A stretch of DNA of 64,000 bases from Hamadaea tsunoensis DSM 44101. GTDB taxonomy: Bacteria; Actinomycetota; Actinomycetes; Mycobacteriales; Micromonosporaceae. A program made the position numbers and the translations under genes. The notes beneath the pieces are model-generated. The model saw nothing but the letters and a program-made list of their open reading frames with translations, was not told where the DNA came from and made no database searches. The stretch lies in assembly GCF_000428945.1 (NCBI RefSeq), contig NZ_KE386822.1, positions 62,001 through 126,000 of the forward strand. Direction: 5' to 3'. Shown here piece after piece: positions 52,403 through 61,640 of the stretch; positions within the stretch are counted from its first letter, which is position 1, and each line of letters starts with the position of its first letter.

Positions 52403-52537
52403 GGCTTTTGATCTTGGGTTCGGGGTGGAAGCTACTTCTCGGCCGCTGTGGATCGCGCCAGCACCGTTTCACCCTCGGCCTTCGCCCGTGATGCGGGAAG
52501 GATCTTCCATCAGGTGAACCTGGATCACCGATTTCTT

Positions 52538-52681
52538 GATCATTTACGGCTGAGGTGTATTTCCGGCGCCCTCTGCATGATCGATGACGCTTCAGGTGCA
52601 GTCAGGGGCCGTCGGAGTGCACCAGAACCGTCATGGATCATGCAACCGACAGCGGTTTTTACACCACAGCCGTAAACGATC
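52538..52681. repeat. Imperfect 22-bp inverted repeat with long spacer
   Basis: GATCATTTACGGCTGAGGTGTA (52538-52559, first 20 shown by key bases GATCATTTACGGCTGAGGTG) is matched by a reverse complement at 52660-52681 with two mismatches. The 100-bp centre has no other obvious feature. The GATCATTTACGG start resembles the family C units near 10 kb. Confidence 0.7.
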
Positions 52682-52722
52682 GACGCCACCCGCTACCACC
52701 CGCCACCGCGGGGCACCCATAT

Positions 52723-52849
52723 CGGACAGTCGCGACAAAGGCCGAATCGGCCGCGCTGAACCAGCCGCGCCGAACCGGCCGCGCCAGCCGCCGTGACCTC
52801 CACAGTGTCGCGGGGCGCTGAGCGTACAAGTCGGACAGTCGCGACAAAG
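52723..52849 (+). repeat. Two direct copies of the family D 18-mer
   Basis: CGGACAGTCGCGACAAAG occurs exactly at 52723-52740 and 52832-52849. The same motif, inverted and paired, is found at 10417-10511. Confidence 0.85.
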
Positions 52850-52911
52850 GGCCGCGAGCCTAAGGGGCGGCGGGCCTAAGGGGCAGCGGGGCGTGAGGAG
52901 CGGAGGCTGGA

Positions 52912-53703
52912 TCAGATCAGGGGCGCGTTGATGGCCGCGGTGATGGCGCGGCGTGACGCGGCGGCCAGCGGGCGCAGGGCCTCGTCGCGGCGCTGGGCCT
53001 CGAACGCGTTGAGCGAGCCGCCGGGCGCTTCCTGGCCGGCGAGGATGAGGACCCGTTCGAGCAGGAGCGCGCGCGAGTAGAGGCGGCGTGCGGGGCCGTC
53101 GTAGCCGGGCGGGAGTTCGGCCTCGGTGGGGCGGCGCAGGGCCGAGATCGCACTGCCGAGTTCGGGCCGCCAGCGGGCGACGTCGAGGCGGGCGAGTTCG
53201 GTGGTCGTCTCCTGGAGCGCGAGCGACAACTCCCCGTCGGCCTCGCGCACCGTGGGGCGGGGGCCGTTCGGGTGCAGCGGGGGCGCCTCGAAGGCCTGCC
53301 AGCTGACGGTGACGAAGACGTCGCCCGAACCGGACACGTGCTCGGTGGTCTGCGGTGTGAGACCCATGATCCCGGCCAGTACGCCTTCCCCCGCCGTCAG
53401 CGCCGAGGCGGTGAACTCGCCCGGGCCGAGGCCGTCGGGGTCGCCGGGCGCGGGCAGGGTCAGCCGGATCTCGTCCGGGTGCAGCTGGCGCAGGTGCGGC
53501 AGGGCATCCCGCAGCGGCAGGGCGGACCACGTGCCGGGCAGTTCGGTGGCCAGGTGTTCCTCGGCGGGCGCCTGCGGCGGGCGTTCGATGTTGTCGATCG
53601 CATCGTCGAAGGAGGACAGACCCGCGCGCCACGCCCGGCACCACGCCACGAAGCGGGCCGAGCGACGTTCGGCGAGGGCCACCGAGTGCGCCGCAGCTGA
53701 CAT
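52912..53703 (-). CDS. Conserved actinobacterial protein of unknown function
   Basis: This 263-aa soluble protein has no recognised domain. It has a helical N-terminus (VALAERRSARFVAWCRAW), a central proline-rich beta-like part (RLTLPAPGDPDGLGPGEF) and a helical C-terminus. Its place after hemH and on the opposite strand corresponds to Rv1486c in M. tuberculosis; homology is likely but was not tested. It may be part of the conserved fabG-inhA-hemH neighbourhood. Confidence 0.78.
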   Translation of the reverse strand: MSAAAHSVALAERRSARFVAWCRAWRAGLSSFDDAIDNIERPPQAPAEEHLATELPGTWSALPLRDALPHLRQLHPDEIRLTLPAPGDPDGLGPGEFTASALTAGEGVLAGIMGLTPQTTEHVSGSGDVFVTVSWQAFEAPPLHPNGPRPTVREADGELSLALQETTTELARLDVARWRPELGSAISALRRPTEAELPPGYDGPARRLYSRALLLERVLILAGQEAPGGSLNAFEAQRRDEALRPLAAASRRAITAAINAPLI

Positions 53704-53772
53704 GGTGATCAGAATACGCCGACGGCGGCGCCGGATACATCAGTCACGGCCTGTTCACTAGCATTCACGTTC

Positions 53773-55299
53773 GTGTCCACCCTGCGAAACAACCGAATCC
53801 TGTTCGGCCTTCTGGCGACCGTCCCCGCGCTGCTGTTGCTGTGCAGCGGTTACGTCGTCCCCACAGTCCAGACCCTGTACGCGAGTTTCACCGACGCGAG
53901 TCTCCTGCGCGACGGTACGAAATCCGTGGGGCTGAACAACTACGACGCCGTCCTGCGGGCGTTCGGGGACGGGCTCACCCTGGATCTGCGGCTGGTGGTG
54001 GGCGTGCTGGCGATCGCGCTGCTGCTCGGCGGTGGGCTGGGATTCCTGGCGCACAAGGCCGGCCGGTGGGGCCGCCGCCTCGTGTACGCGGTGTTCGCGC
54101 TGCCGCTGGCCGCCGCCCTGGCACCGTTCGTGCAGGCGATGAGCTGGGTGGGCGGACCGGTGGAGGACCTTCGCATGCGCCCGGTCGAGCAGATGCTCAT
54201 CGCCGGATTCGGGGCACTCGTGGCACTCGGCGCGATCACGGTGATGCTGGCGGCCCGGGGCGGTCTGGGTGCGATCCTCGTCGCCGCGGGCACGCTGGCG
54301 GGCAGCCTCGTCGCCGTGGCCTCGCAGGCGTTCTCGTTCGCGGTGTTGGGGATCCCAACGGGGTTGCCGGCCTTGACGATCTACACGTTCGCCTTCCGGA
54401 CCGGCCGGCTCGGTGTGGCCTCCGCGGCGTCCGTGCTGCTGCTGATTCCGCTCATGGTGCTCGGGATCGGCGTGACGCTGCTGCTGATCCTGACGCGTAC
54501 GCGCATCGCGCCGGCAGCACAGGCGCCGGCAGCACAGGCGCCCGCCGCGCAGACGGGCGGCTGGCTGGGCGGAACCGGTGCGGCGGTCGTCGTCCTGGGT
54601 CTCGCGAGCCTTGCCGGGCTGGTGGTGTGGCTGCCCCGCCTGGTGGAGTTCGGCGATCCAGGCAATCTCGGTACGCACCTGGCCAACACCTGGCTGCCGC
54701 CGCTCGTGAGCACCGTCGTCGGGATCTGTGCGGCGGCTCTGGCCGGCTTCGGCATCGGCGGGCTGCGCCCGTTCGGCGACCGGAGCGAGCTGTTGCTGCT
54801 GCCGTTCGCGCCGTGGCTGTTCGTCGGGCTGGCCCCGTTGATGACCGCGTACTGGGATCATTCGCTGCTGCGCGACGCGCCCGCGTTCTTCCGGCTGCTC
54901 ACGCCCGGTTCGCTGGTGATACCCGTTCTCGTGGGCAGCACGCTGCTCTTCCGCGGGCTGGCGGAGCTGCCGGCCGCCAAGGTTTTCGCGATCGCCGGGC
55001 CGCTGCTGGGCGCCGCCGCGTACGTGGTGTGGGTACTGCGCGCACAGCAGCCGCTGTGGGCGCTGCTCACGGTCAACGAGCCCGCCCAGCAGACCATGCC
55101 GGTCTCGGCCTTCACGAGGATGTTCGCGTACGGCACGCGGACGGGAACGGGGACGGCCGGGTGGGTCTATCCACTGCCGATCTACCTGATCTCCGCGGCC
55201 GTGATCGCCGTCGTGCTGATCCTCGTGGTGGACCGGCTGACGGTGCGTACCGGGCGGGCGCCCGCGCGGCCGATAGAATCTGAGGGTGACCAGGTATGA
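53773..55299 (+). CDS. ABC-type permease-like polytopic membrane protein
   Basis: This 508-aa protein has about 12-13 hydrophobic helices. The first part (FGLLATVPALLLLCSGYVVP then LYASFTDASLLRDG and GLNNYDAVLRAF) matches the N-terminus of MalF-like sugar permeases. A flexible linker of three APAAQ repeats lies near residue 250, after which a second helical block follows. No ATPase or solute-binding protein gene is nearby. The usual EAA loop is not obvious, so transport activity is uncertain. The start is GTG. Confidence 0.7.
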   Translation: MSTLRNNRILFGLLATVPALLLLCSGYVVPTVQTLYASFTDASLLRDGTKSVGLNNYDAVLRAFGDGLTLDLRLVVGVLAIALLLGGGLGFLAHKAGRWGRRLVYAVFALPLAAALAPFVQAMSWVGGPVEDLRMRPVEQMLIAGFGALVALGAITVMLAARGGLGAILVAAGTLAGSLVAVASQAFSFAVLGIPTGLPALTIYTFAFRTGRLGVASAASVLLLIPLMVLGIGVTLLLILTRTRIAPAAQAPAAQAPAAQTGGWLGGTGAAVVVLGLASLAGLVVWLPRLVEFGDPGNLGTHLANTWLPPLVSTVVGICAAALAGFGIGGLRPFGDRSELLLLPFAPWLFVGLAPLMTAYWDHSLLRDAPAFFRLLTPGSLVIPVLVGSTLLFRGLAELPAAKVFAIAGPLLGAAAYVVWVLRAQQPLWALLTVNEPAQQTMPVSAFTRMFAYGTRTGTGTAGWVYPLPIYLISAAVIAVVLILVVDRLTVRTGRAPARPIESEGDQV

Positions 55300-56092
55300 C
55301 GACGTCCTTTCCGGGCCACGCCGGCCCCGCCGCGAGATCCCCGTCCACGCCGCCGAACCCGGCATGGTCGTCGAGGACGCCGATTCGGGGTTCTGCGGTG
55401 CCGTCGTCGGATTCGAGGGCGGCGCCGTCGTCCTGGAGGACCGCCACGGCAAGCGCCGGATCTTCCCGCTGGAACCGGCGGCGTTTCTGCTGGACGGCGT
55501 ACCGGTCACGTTGACGAGGCCGGTCGCCGCGCCGCAAGGCGGGCTCCGGCTCACCGCTTCGGGCTCGATCGCGGTCGCGGACCGGCGCGCCCGCGTCGCC
55601 CGGGCCGGCCGGATCTGGGTCGAAGGGCTGCACGACGCCGCCCTCGTCGAACGCGTCTGGGGCGACGATCTCCGCGTCGAGGGCGTCGTCGTCGAGCCGC
55701 TGGACGGGATCGACGACCTGCCCGCCCGGGTCGCGGAGTTCGGGCCCGGGGCGGACGCGCGGCTCGGCGTACTCGTCGATCATCTGACGCCGGACACCAA
55801 GGAGAGCCGGATCGTGGCCCGGGTGACCTCGCCGCACGTGCTCGTGACCGGGCATCCGTACGTGGACATCTGGCAGGCGGTGAAGCCGGCGTCGGTGGGG
55901 ATCCGGGCCTGGCCCGTCGTTCCGCGGGGGACGCCGTGGAAGGAAGGGGTGTGCGCGGCGCTCGGGGTGCCGGATCCGCGGGAGATGTGGCGGCTGATCC
56001 TGTCGCGGGTGGACAGTTACCGCGACCTGGAGACGCCGCTGATCGGGGCGGTGGAGCGGCTCATCGACTTCGTCGTCGAGCCCGCTCCCTAG
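55286..56092 (+). CDS. DUF3097 family protein
   Basis: This 268-aa soluble protein reads MVVEDADSGFCGAVVGFEGG, then HGKRRIFPLEPAAFLLDG, and has a distinctive WVEGLHDAALVERVWGDDLR. This last motif resembles Toprim-like acidic sequences (EGxxDAxxVE). DUF3097 is conserved across actinobacteria and has no known role; a nucleic acid-linked function is a guess from that motif. It overlaps the permease gene by 14 bp, so they are coexpressed. Confidence 0.88.
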   Translation: MTRYDDVLSGPRRPRREIPVHAAEPGMVVEDADSGFCGAVVGFEGGAVVLEDRHGKRRIFPLEPAAFLLDGVPVTLTRPVAAPQGGLRLTASGSIAVADRRARVARAGRIWVEGLHDAALVERVWGDDLRVEGVVVEPLDGIDDLPARVAEFGPGADARLGVLVDHLTPDTKESRIVARVTSPHVLVTGHPYVDIWQAVKPASVGIRAWPVVPRGTPWKEGVCAALGVPDPREMWRLILSRVDSYRDLETPLIGAVERLIDFVVEPAP

Positions 56093-56096
56093 CGCC

Positions 56097-57434
56097 TCAC
56101 TGATCGTCGGCCGGGAACCGTCGGAACAGGAACGTCGCTATGTCCAATGTGGTCACGGCGCCGTCCTCGTCCCGGAGCACCGCCAGGATCTCGCCGTCGT
56201 TCTCCCCGGCGACGCCGCGCCACCGGTCCTCGGCCTCGTACCGGAAGCGCATCGGATCGCGCGGCCGGGTCAGCGAGTCCAGCACCAGCTCCGCCCCGTC
56301 GAGGCGGGCCTCGTACTCACGCCCCATCCACCACCAGCGCCCGAGCACGTCCGCGATCGGCCCGGCCGCCGCGGCCGGTGCGGGTACCCAGGGCGCGATC
56401 GTGGCGGGCTCGCCCTCCAGCACCGTGCGCATCAGGGCGAAGGCGAGCGACCCCAGCGAACCGTCCCTGATCGTGTACGCGTTCGCGTAGCACACGACGC
56501 CCGTCCGGGAGGGCCGGTGGACCACGAGGGCGGCGAGGTAGCCGGGCATCGAGCCGCCGTGCCCGACATAGACGCGCTCGCCCTGGCGGTACAGCTCGAT
56601 GCCGAGGCCGTGCGCGCCGCTCCAGGTGTCGAGGTCGTTCATGACGACGGGCGCGGTCATCTCCCGCAAGGTCGCCGGGGCCAGTACCGAAGGGTCGGGG
56701 TCGGCCAGGAAGGCGGCCCACTTCGCCAGGTCCGCCGGAGTCGACCAGAGCTGTCCGGCCGGTGCCATGGCCCCCGTGTCCGTACGCGGCTCCTCGCGCA
56801 GCGTGTCGAGCCACGGGTGCACCACGTAGCCGGGCGCGTACGGCCCCTCCGGGTGATAGCTGGTACGCGTCATCCCCAGCGGGGTCAGCAGCCGCTGCTG
56901 GACGAGAGTGGCCCACTCCGTGCCGGTGACCCGGTGGAGAACCGCCCCCAGCAGCCCGTACGCCAGATTGGAGTAGTGGTAGCCGTGGTGCGGTTCGAGC
57001 GCGAGCTTCTCCGGGGTCAGCTCGGCGAGCAGCTTCTCGATGTCGCCGCCGTCGCTGCGCTCCCACCAGTCGCCGTCCGGTTCCCGCTGCAACCCGGAGG
57101 AGTGGGCGAGCAGCTGGCGGAGGGTGACGCCGGCGCCGACCGGCGTACCGGGGAGATGGCGGTAGAGCAGGTCGTCGAGGGCCAGCCGGCCGGCGTCGCG
57201 CAACTGCATCAGCAGGACGGCCGTCAGCGTCTTGGAGATCGATCCGATGCGGAACTGCACGTCGGCGAGGTCCTCGCCGGACACCGGGCGGCCGTGCAGC
57301 GTACCGGCGCCGCTCACATGGGCCGTCGCGCCGTCGCGTACCACCGAGGCGGCCACGCAGGGCGACCTGCCGTCCGCCTGGGCGCGGGCGACGAGCTGGT
57401 CGAGGGCGAGAGCCGTGGTCGGCTGCAGCGGCAT
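56097..57434 (-). CDS. Serine hydrolase, class C beta-lactamase/DD-peptidase family
   Basis: This 445-aa protein has S65-x-x-K68 (GSISKTL), the Y-x-N motif in YHYSNLAYGLLG and a late GHGGSMPGY in place of KTG. It has no signal peptide, so it is probably a cytoplasmic esterase or peptidase and not a secreted beta-lactamase. The C-terminal 80 residues form an extra beta-rich domain. GGAG precedes the ATG. It is convergent with DUF3097 (4 bp apart). Confidence 0.87.
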   Translation of the reverse strand: MPLQPTTALALDQLVARAQADGRSPCVAASVVRDGATAHVSGAGTLHGRPVSGEDLADVQFRIGSISKTLTAVLLMQLRDAGRLALDDLLYRHLPGTPVGAGVTLRQLLAHSSGLQREPDGDWWERSDGGDIEKLLAELTPEKLALEPHHGYHYSNLAYGLLGAVLHRVTGTEWATLVQQRLLTPLGMTRTSYHPEGPYAPGYVVHPWLDTLREEPRTDTGAMAPAGQLWSTPADLAKWAAFLADPDPSVLAPATLREMTAPVVMNDLDTWSGAHGLGIELYRQGERVYVGHGGSMPGYLAALVVHRPSRTGVVCYANAYTIRDGSLGSLAFALMRTVLEGEPATIAPWVPAPAAAAGPIADVLGRWWWMGREYEARLDGAELVLDSLTRPRDPMRFRYEAEDRWRGVAGENDGEILAVLRDEDGAVTTLDIATFLFRRFPADDQ

Positions 57435-57486
57435 GGCGTCTCCAGTCGCGGGGAGGACAGGGGGCGGACATTACCGCTCAACTGCG

Positions 57487-57504
57487 TAACGGTGGAAACC
57501 GTTA
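57487..57504. promoter_or_regulatory. Palindrome TAACGGT-GGAA-ACCGTTA
   Basis: Perfect 7-bp arms with a 4-bp spacer lie between the divergent serine hydrolase and nfeD genes, about 53 bp upstream of each start. It is a plausible operator for one or both. Confidence 0.5.
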
Positions 57505-57559
57505 TCCGTTTCAGGCCGCCCGTGTGACAGGCATTGCGCGGGCGTGCCACGATCAACCC

Positions 57560-57991
57560 GTGGAAAGTTGGGGATGGTGGCTGGTCGCCGCCGGAGCACT
57601 CGTCATCGGCGAGCTCTTCGCGGGCGACTTCGTGCTGCTCATGCTGGCCGCGGGCGCCGCGGCCGCCGGCTTGGCCGGCGTACTGGGCCTGGGCATCGTC
57701 GGCGAGCTGCTGGTCTTCGTCGTCGTGTCCGGACTGGCGCTGTTCTTCGTGCGCCCCTGGATCAAGAACCGCTTCTACCGCAGCTCGGACCAGGTGAAGA
57801 TCGGCGTCTCGACGATCCTGGGCGCCGAGGCGGTCGTGCTGGAGCGCGTCGACGCCGAGGGCGGCCAGGTCAATCTCAGCGGCGAACTCTGGCGGGCCCG
57901 GCCCTACGACACCACGCGGGTTTTCGAACCAGGTGACCGCGTCCGGGTCATCGAGGTTGATGGCGCCACCGTACTGGTGGGGAAGGAATGA
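57560..57991 (+). CDS. NfeD-family membrane protein
   Basis: This 143-aa short NfeD has three membrane helices (about residues 5-75) and a C-terminal OB-fold beta domain (GAEAVVLERVDAEGGQVNLS, GELWRARPYD, PGDRVRVIEVDGATVLV). NfeD proteins bind SPFH partners, and the SPFH gene follows by one base. The start is GTG 57560. It corresponds to Rv1487. Confidence 0.92.
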   Translation: MESWGWWLVAAGALVIGELFAGDFVLLMLAAGAAAAGLAGVLGLGIVGELLVFVVVSGLALFFVRPWIKNRFYRSSDQVKIGVSTILGAEAVVLERVDAEGGQVNLSGELWRARPYDTTRVFEPGDRVRVIEVDGATVLVGKE

Positions 57992-57992
57992 G

Positions 57993-59054
57993 ATGGAACC
58001 ACTGCAGTTGTTCCTATATCTAGTCATCGGGATCGTCGCCCTGATCGTGGTGATCACTCTGCTGCGCTCGGTGCGTCAGGTACCGCAGCAGCGCAACGAC
58101 GTCGTCGAACGGCTCGGCAAGTACCACCGGACGCTGCAGCCTGGCCTGAACATCCTGGTGCCGTTCGTCGATGCCGTCCGGACCAAGGTGGACCTGCGCG
58201 AGCAGGTGGTCAGCTTCCCGCCGCAGCCGGTCATCACCTCCGACAACCTCGTGGTGTCGATCGACACGGTCCTCTACTTCAAGGTCGTCGACCCGGTGAA
58301 GGCGACGTACGAGATCGCCAACTTCCTGCAGGCGATCGAGCAGCTGACGGTGACGACCTTGCGTAACGTCATCGGCTCGATGGACCTCGAGCGCGCGCTG
58401 ACCAGCCGCGAGGAGGTCAACCGGCACCTGTCGGTCGTGCTCGACGAGACGACCGGCCGCTGGGGCGTCAAGGTGACCCGCGTCGAGATCAAGGCGATCG
58501 AGCCGCCGCCCAGCATCCGCGACTCGATGGAGAAGCAGATGCGCGCCGAGCGTGACCGCCGGGCGGCGATCCTCACGGCCGAGGGCGTCAAGCAGTCGCA
58601 GATCCTCACGGCCGAGGGCGAGAAGCAGGCGGCCGTCCTGCGCGCCGACGGTGACCGGCAGGCCCGCATCCTGCAGGCGGCCGGTCAGGCCAAGGCCATC
58701 GAGACGGTCGTGGGCGCGATCCACGCCGCCGACATGGACAGCACCGTCATGGCGTACCAGTACCTGCAGGCGCTGCCGATGATCGCCCAGGGCGCCTCGA
58801 ACAAGCTCTGGATCATCCCGGCCGAGCTGAGCAAGGCGCTGGAGGGCATCAGCAGCGCGTTCGGCAACCTCCAGCCGCCGGCGCCGCCGAGCGAGCGCAA
58901 GCCGCGGCCGGTCGCCACGCCGGACAACTCCGACGCCATCGAGGCGGCCCGCGCCGCCGCGGCGGCCGTCGCCGAGATCGAGGCGGAGACCAAGGCGGAG
59001 ACCGCGGGTGTGATCCCGCTGAAGCCGGCCGCTCCCGAGCCGCCGCAGCAGTAG
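57993..59054 (+). CDS. SPFH/band-7 membrane protein (stomatin-like, QmcA type)
   Basis: This 353-aa protein has one N-terminal membrane helix (about residues 5-25), the SPFH domain (about 30-200, with ERLGKYHRTLQPGLNILVPF and DTVLYFKVVDP), a long coiled coil with three EG-K-Q repeats (AEGVKQSQIL, AEGEKQAAVL, ADGDRQARIL) and an Ala/Glu-rich tail. It should form ring-like membrane assemblies with NfeD. GGGGAAGGAA precedes the ATG. It corresponds to Rv1488. Confidence 0.94.
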   Translation: MEPLQLFLYLVIGIVALIVVITLLRSVRQVPQQRNDVVERLGKYHRTLQPGLNILVPFVDAVRTKVDLREQVVSFPPQPVITSDNLVVSIDTVLYFKVVDPVKATYEIANFLQAIEQLTVTTLRNVIGSMDLERALTSREEVNRHLSVVLDETTGRWGVKVTRVEIKAIEPPPSIRDSMEKQMRAERDRRAAILTAEGVKQSQILTAEGEKQAAVLRADGDRQARILQAAGQAKAIETVVGAIHAADMDSTVMAYQYLQALPMIAQGASNKLWIIPAELSKALEGISSAFGNLQPPAPPSERKPRPVATPDNSDAIEAARAAAAAVAEIEAETKAETAGVIPLKPAAPEPPQQ

Positions 59055-59065
59055 GTCCTGATCAC

Positions 59066-59111
59066 GTGCCCCGGTGGGCGTCCGGCCTTCGCCGGCCGCC
59101 GGCCGGGGCAC
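59066..59111. terminator. Nested hairpin after the nfeD-SPFH operon
   Basis: The outer arms GTGCCCCGG (59066-59074) and CCGGGGCAC (59103-59111) enclose an inner stem CCGGC-CTTC-GCCGG region. It ends ten bases before the GTG of the methyltransferase gene. Confidence 0.7.
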
Positions 59112-59120
59112 AATGACGTC

Positions 59121-59921
59121 GTGGACCTGATCACCTCCGCGGCGGACGAGCGGATCGCCGACTACCGGGCGCTGACCGACGTCGAGCTGCGTACGCGCTG
59201 GGAGCCCCCGCACGGCCTGTTCATCGCCGAGGGGGAACTCGTGCTCCGCCGGGCGCTCGCCGCCGGTTACGTCCCGCGCAGCTTCCTCGTCGAGGCGAAG
59301 CGGACGGCCCAGATCGCCGACCTCGCCGGCCTGGCGCCGGTCTACGCGGGCGACGCGGACGTGCTGGAGGAGATCACCGGTTTCCACGTGCACCGCGGGG
59401 TGCTGGCGAGTTTCCACCGCAAGCCGCTGCCCGCGCCGGCCGAGGTACTGGCCGCCGCCCGCCGGGTCGTCATCCTGGAGGACATCAACAACCACACGAA
59501 CATCGGCGCGATCTTCCGGGGCGTCGCCGGGCTCGGGATGGACGCCGTCCTGCTCTCGCCCACCTGCGCGGACCCGCTCTACCGCCGCAGCGTACGCGTG
59601 AGCATGGGCGAGGTGTTCGCCATCCCGTACGCCTTCCTCGCCGACTGGCCGGCCGGCCTGGACGACGTCCGCAAGGCCGGGTTCACCGTGCTGGCCCTGA
59701 CCCCGTCCGCCGACGCGGTCCCGATGAACCTCCTCGACGCCGCGCGGCGAGAACGCCCGGCTCTGCTCATGGGCGCGGAGGGTCCGGGGCTGTCCCGGCA
59801 CGCACTGGCGGCCAGCGACATCCGCGTACGCATCCCCATGCGGCGTGGTGTGGATTCGCTGAACGTGGCCGCGGCGACCGCCGTCGCGTGCTGGGAACTG
59901 ACCCGCGACGATCCGGCCTGA
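59121..59921 (+). CDS. SpoU/TrmH-family RNA 2'-O-ribose methyltransferase
   Basis: This 266-aa SPOUT enzyme has an N-terminal substrate-binding part (about residues 1-100, FIAEGELVLRRALAAGY) and the trefoil-knot motifs NHTNIGAIFR, LLSPTCADPLYRRSVRVSMG and LLMGAEGPGLS followed by MRRGVDSLNVAAATAVACW. It methylates tRNA or rRNA; the site cannot be told from sequence. The start is GTG 59121. The PucR gene follows after 2 bp. Confidence 0.92.
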   Translation: MDLITSAADERIADYRALTDVELRTRWEPPHGLFIAEGELVLRRALAAGYVPRSFLVEAKRTAQIADLAGLAPVYAGDADVLEEITGFHVHRGVLASFHRKPLPAPAEVLAAARRVVILEDINNHTNIGAIFRGVAGLGMDAVLLSPTCADPLYRRSVRVSMGEVFAIPYAFLADWPAGLDDVRKAGFTVLALTPSADAVPMNLLDAARRERPALLMGAEGPGLSRHALAASDIRVRIPMRRGVDSLNVAAATAVACWELTRDDPA

Positions 59922-59923
59922 CC

Positions 59924-61543
59924 ATGGCCGACCCCGTCCTGCCGACCGTACGCGACGTCGTGGCGCTCGCCCCGATGCAGGTGGGCGAGCCGCGTATCGT
60001 CGCCGGCGCGCGGTATCTCGACCGGCCCGTCCGCTGGGTGCACTCCTCGGAGGTGCCCGACATCGCCTCCCTGCTCAAGGGCGGTGAACTGGTCCTCATC
60101 ACCGGGATCGGCCTGCCCGCCGAGGACGACGGCGTCCGCGCCTTCGTCCAGGACCTCGCCGGCGTCGGGGTCGCCGGTCTCGTGGTGGAACTCGGCCGCC
60201 GCTACATCGGCAGCGTCCCGAAGACGATGGCGGCCGCCGCCGAGGAGTACGCCCTGCCGCTCGTCGAGCTGCGTCGGCCGACCCCGTTCGTGCAGATCAC
60301 CGAGGCGGTACACGCGCTCATCGTGGACGCCCAGCTGACCGAGCTGCGCGCCTCCGAGGAGATCCACCAGCGGTTCACCGAGCTGAGCGTCGAGGGCGCC
60401 GAGCCAGCCGAGGTCGTGCACCAGGCCGCCCAACTGGCCGGGTACCCGATCGTGCTGGAGAACCTGGCCCGCAAGGTGCTCGCCTTCGACGCCGCCGGCG
60501 GCCGCGCCGAACTCCTGCTCGACGGCTGGGAGCAGCACTCCCGGCGGATCGCCGTCGCCGGGCGTACCGGCTACGACGCCGAGGCCGGCTGGCTGGTCAC
60601 CGCGGTCGGTGCTCGCGGGCAGGACTGGGGGCGGCTGCTGCTGCGCTGGCCGGGCGCGGGCGACCCGCCGACCCGGCTGACCATCCTGCTCGAACGCGCG
60701 GCCTCCACGCTCGCGCTCGGCCGCCTCATCCGCCGCGACGAGCAGGGCCTGGAACGCCAGCTGCACGGCACCCTGCTGGCCGCCCTCCTCGACCACAGCC
60801 TGCCGGTCGACGAGGTCTCGCTGCGCGCCCGGGCCCTCGGCGTCACCCTCGACAAGCGGCGGCTGGTCGGCGTGGTCGTCCGTCCCCGCCTGCCCGGGGC
60901 CGACAGCGCCGAGGCGGCCGCCCGCCTGCGCGACCTGGCCGACACCGCCAGCCAGGCCGTCCGCGACGCCAAGCTCACCGGCCTGCTCAGCGTCCTCGAC
61001 GACCAGGTCGTCGGCGGCCTGCTCGCCGTCCGCTCGGCCGCCGACGAGGACGCCGCCCTCACCCGCTTCGCCGCCGCCCTGCGCCGCGGCCGCGAGGAGG
61101 TGCTCATCGCCGCCGGCTCCGGAGTGGACAGCCTGCGCGAAGCCCGCCGCTCCCTCGTGGAGGCCCGCCAGGTCGCCGACGCCGCCCGCCACGACGCTCC
61201 GCCGGCCGCGCCCGTCCTGCGCCTGCCGCACGTCGGCCTCGCGGGCCTGCTCCACCTGCTGCGCGACGAGCCCCGCCTGCAGACCTTCGTGGAACGCCAG
61301 CTGGGCGCGCTGCTCGCGTACGACGCCCAGCACCCCCGGGATCAACTGCTGCCCACCCTCCGCGTCTACCTGGAGGCGGGCCGCAACAAGTCCATCGCGG
61401 CGTCAGCCGCGCACCTGTCCCGCCCGGCCTTCTACGAACGCCTCGCCCGCATAGGCCGGATCCTCGACGTGGACCTGGATTCCGTCGCGGTCTGCCTCTC
61501 GCTCCACGTCGCACTCCTGGCCTGGGAGGCCATTCGTTCCTGA
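59924..61543 (+). CDS. PucR-family transcriptional regulator
   Basis: This 539-aa protein has an N-terminal PucR domain (about residues 8-130, with VRWVHSSEVPDIASLLKGGE), a GGDEF-related central segment and a C-terminal PucR-type HTH (AGRNKSIAASAAHLSRPAFY then ERLARIGRILDVDLD). Regulators of this family sense intermediates of purine, amino acid or GABA catabolism. The aminotransferase/dehydrogenase operon 750 bp downstream is a likely target. Confidence 0.92.
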   Translation: MADPVLPTVRDVVALAPMQVGEPRIVAGARYLDRPVRWVHSSEVPDIASLLKGGELVLITGIGLPAEDDGVRAFVQDLAGVGVAGLVVELGRRYIGSVPKTMAAAAEEYALPLVELRRPTPFVQITEAVHALIVDAQLTELRASEEIHQRFTELSVEGAEPAEVVHQAAQLAGYPIVLENLARKVLAFDAAGGRAELLLDGWEQHSRRIAVAGRTGYDAEAGWLVTAVGARGQDWGRLLLRWPGAGDPPTRLTILLERAASTLALGRLIRRDEQGLERQLHGTLLAALLDHSLPVDEVSLRARALGVTLDKRRLVGVVVRPRLPGADSAEAAARLRDLADTASQAVRDAKLTGLLSVLDDQVVGGLLAVRSAADEDAALTRFAAALRRGREEVLIAAGSGVDSLREARRSLVEARQVADAARHDAPPAAPVLRLPHVGLAGLLHLLRDEPRLQTFVERQLGALLAYDAQHPRDQLLPTLRVYLEAGRNKSIAASAAHLSRPAFYERLARIGRILDVDLDSVAVCLSLHVALLAWEAIRS

Positions 61544-61553
61544 AGCGCAGCGC

Positions 61554-61629
61554 CCGACGATCTTGCGCGAATGTTCGGGCATTTCGGGCGTACCGGACGA
61601 AATTCGAGACACTCGCGCAAGATCGTCGG
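61554..61629 (+). repeat. 76-bp family A element, copy 5
   Basis: The 20-bp arms (61554-61573 and 61610-61629, CCGACGATCTTGCGCGAATG type) have a single A-C mismatch, which is a G-U wobble if the minus strand is transcribed. The core contains GGCATTTCGGGCGTACCGG. It lies between the convergent PucR and GNAT genes. Confidence 0.93.
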
Positions 61630-61640
61630 GTACTTCGTGG

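Larger units (their letters stand above)
52311..52911. other. 601-bp gene-free island with repeats
   Basis: It lies between convergent genes and has no frame of coding character. It contains a family A element (52327-52402), an imperfect 22-bp inverted repeat (52538-52681) and two family D 18-mers (52723-52849). It resembles the island at 9846-10683 in base composition and content. Confidence 0.75.

Noticed and set aside
53773-55299. Complete sugar ABC transporter
   Set aside because: Only a permease-like protein is encoded. No ATP-binding or solute-binding protein lies nearby.
56097-57434. Secreted beta-lactamase conferring resistance
   Set aside because: The protein lacks a signal peptide and the KTG motif. 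It fits the wider serine hydrolase/esterase group better.
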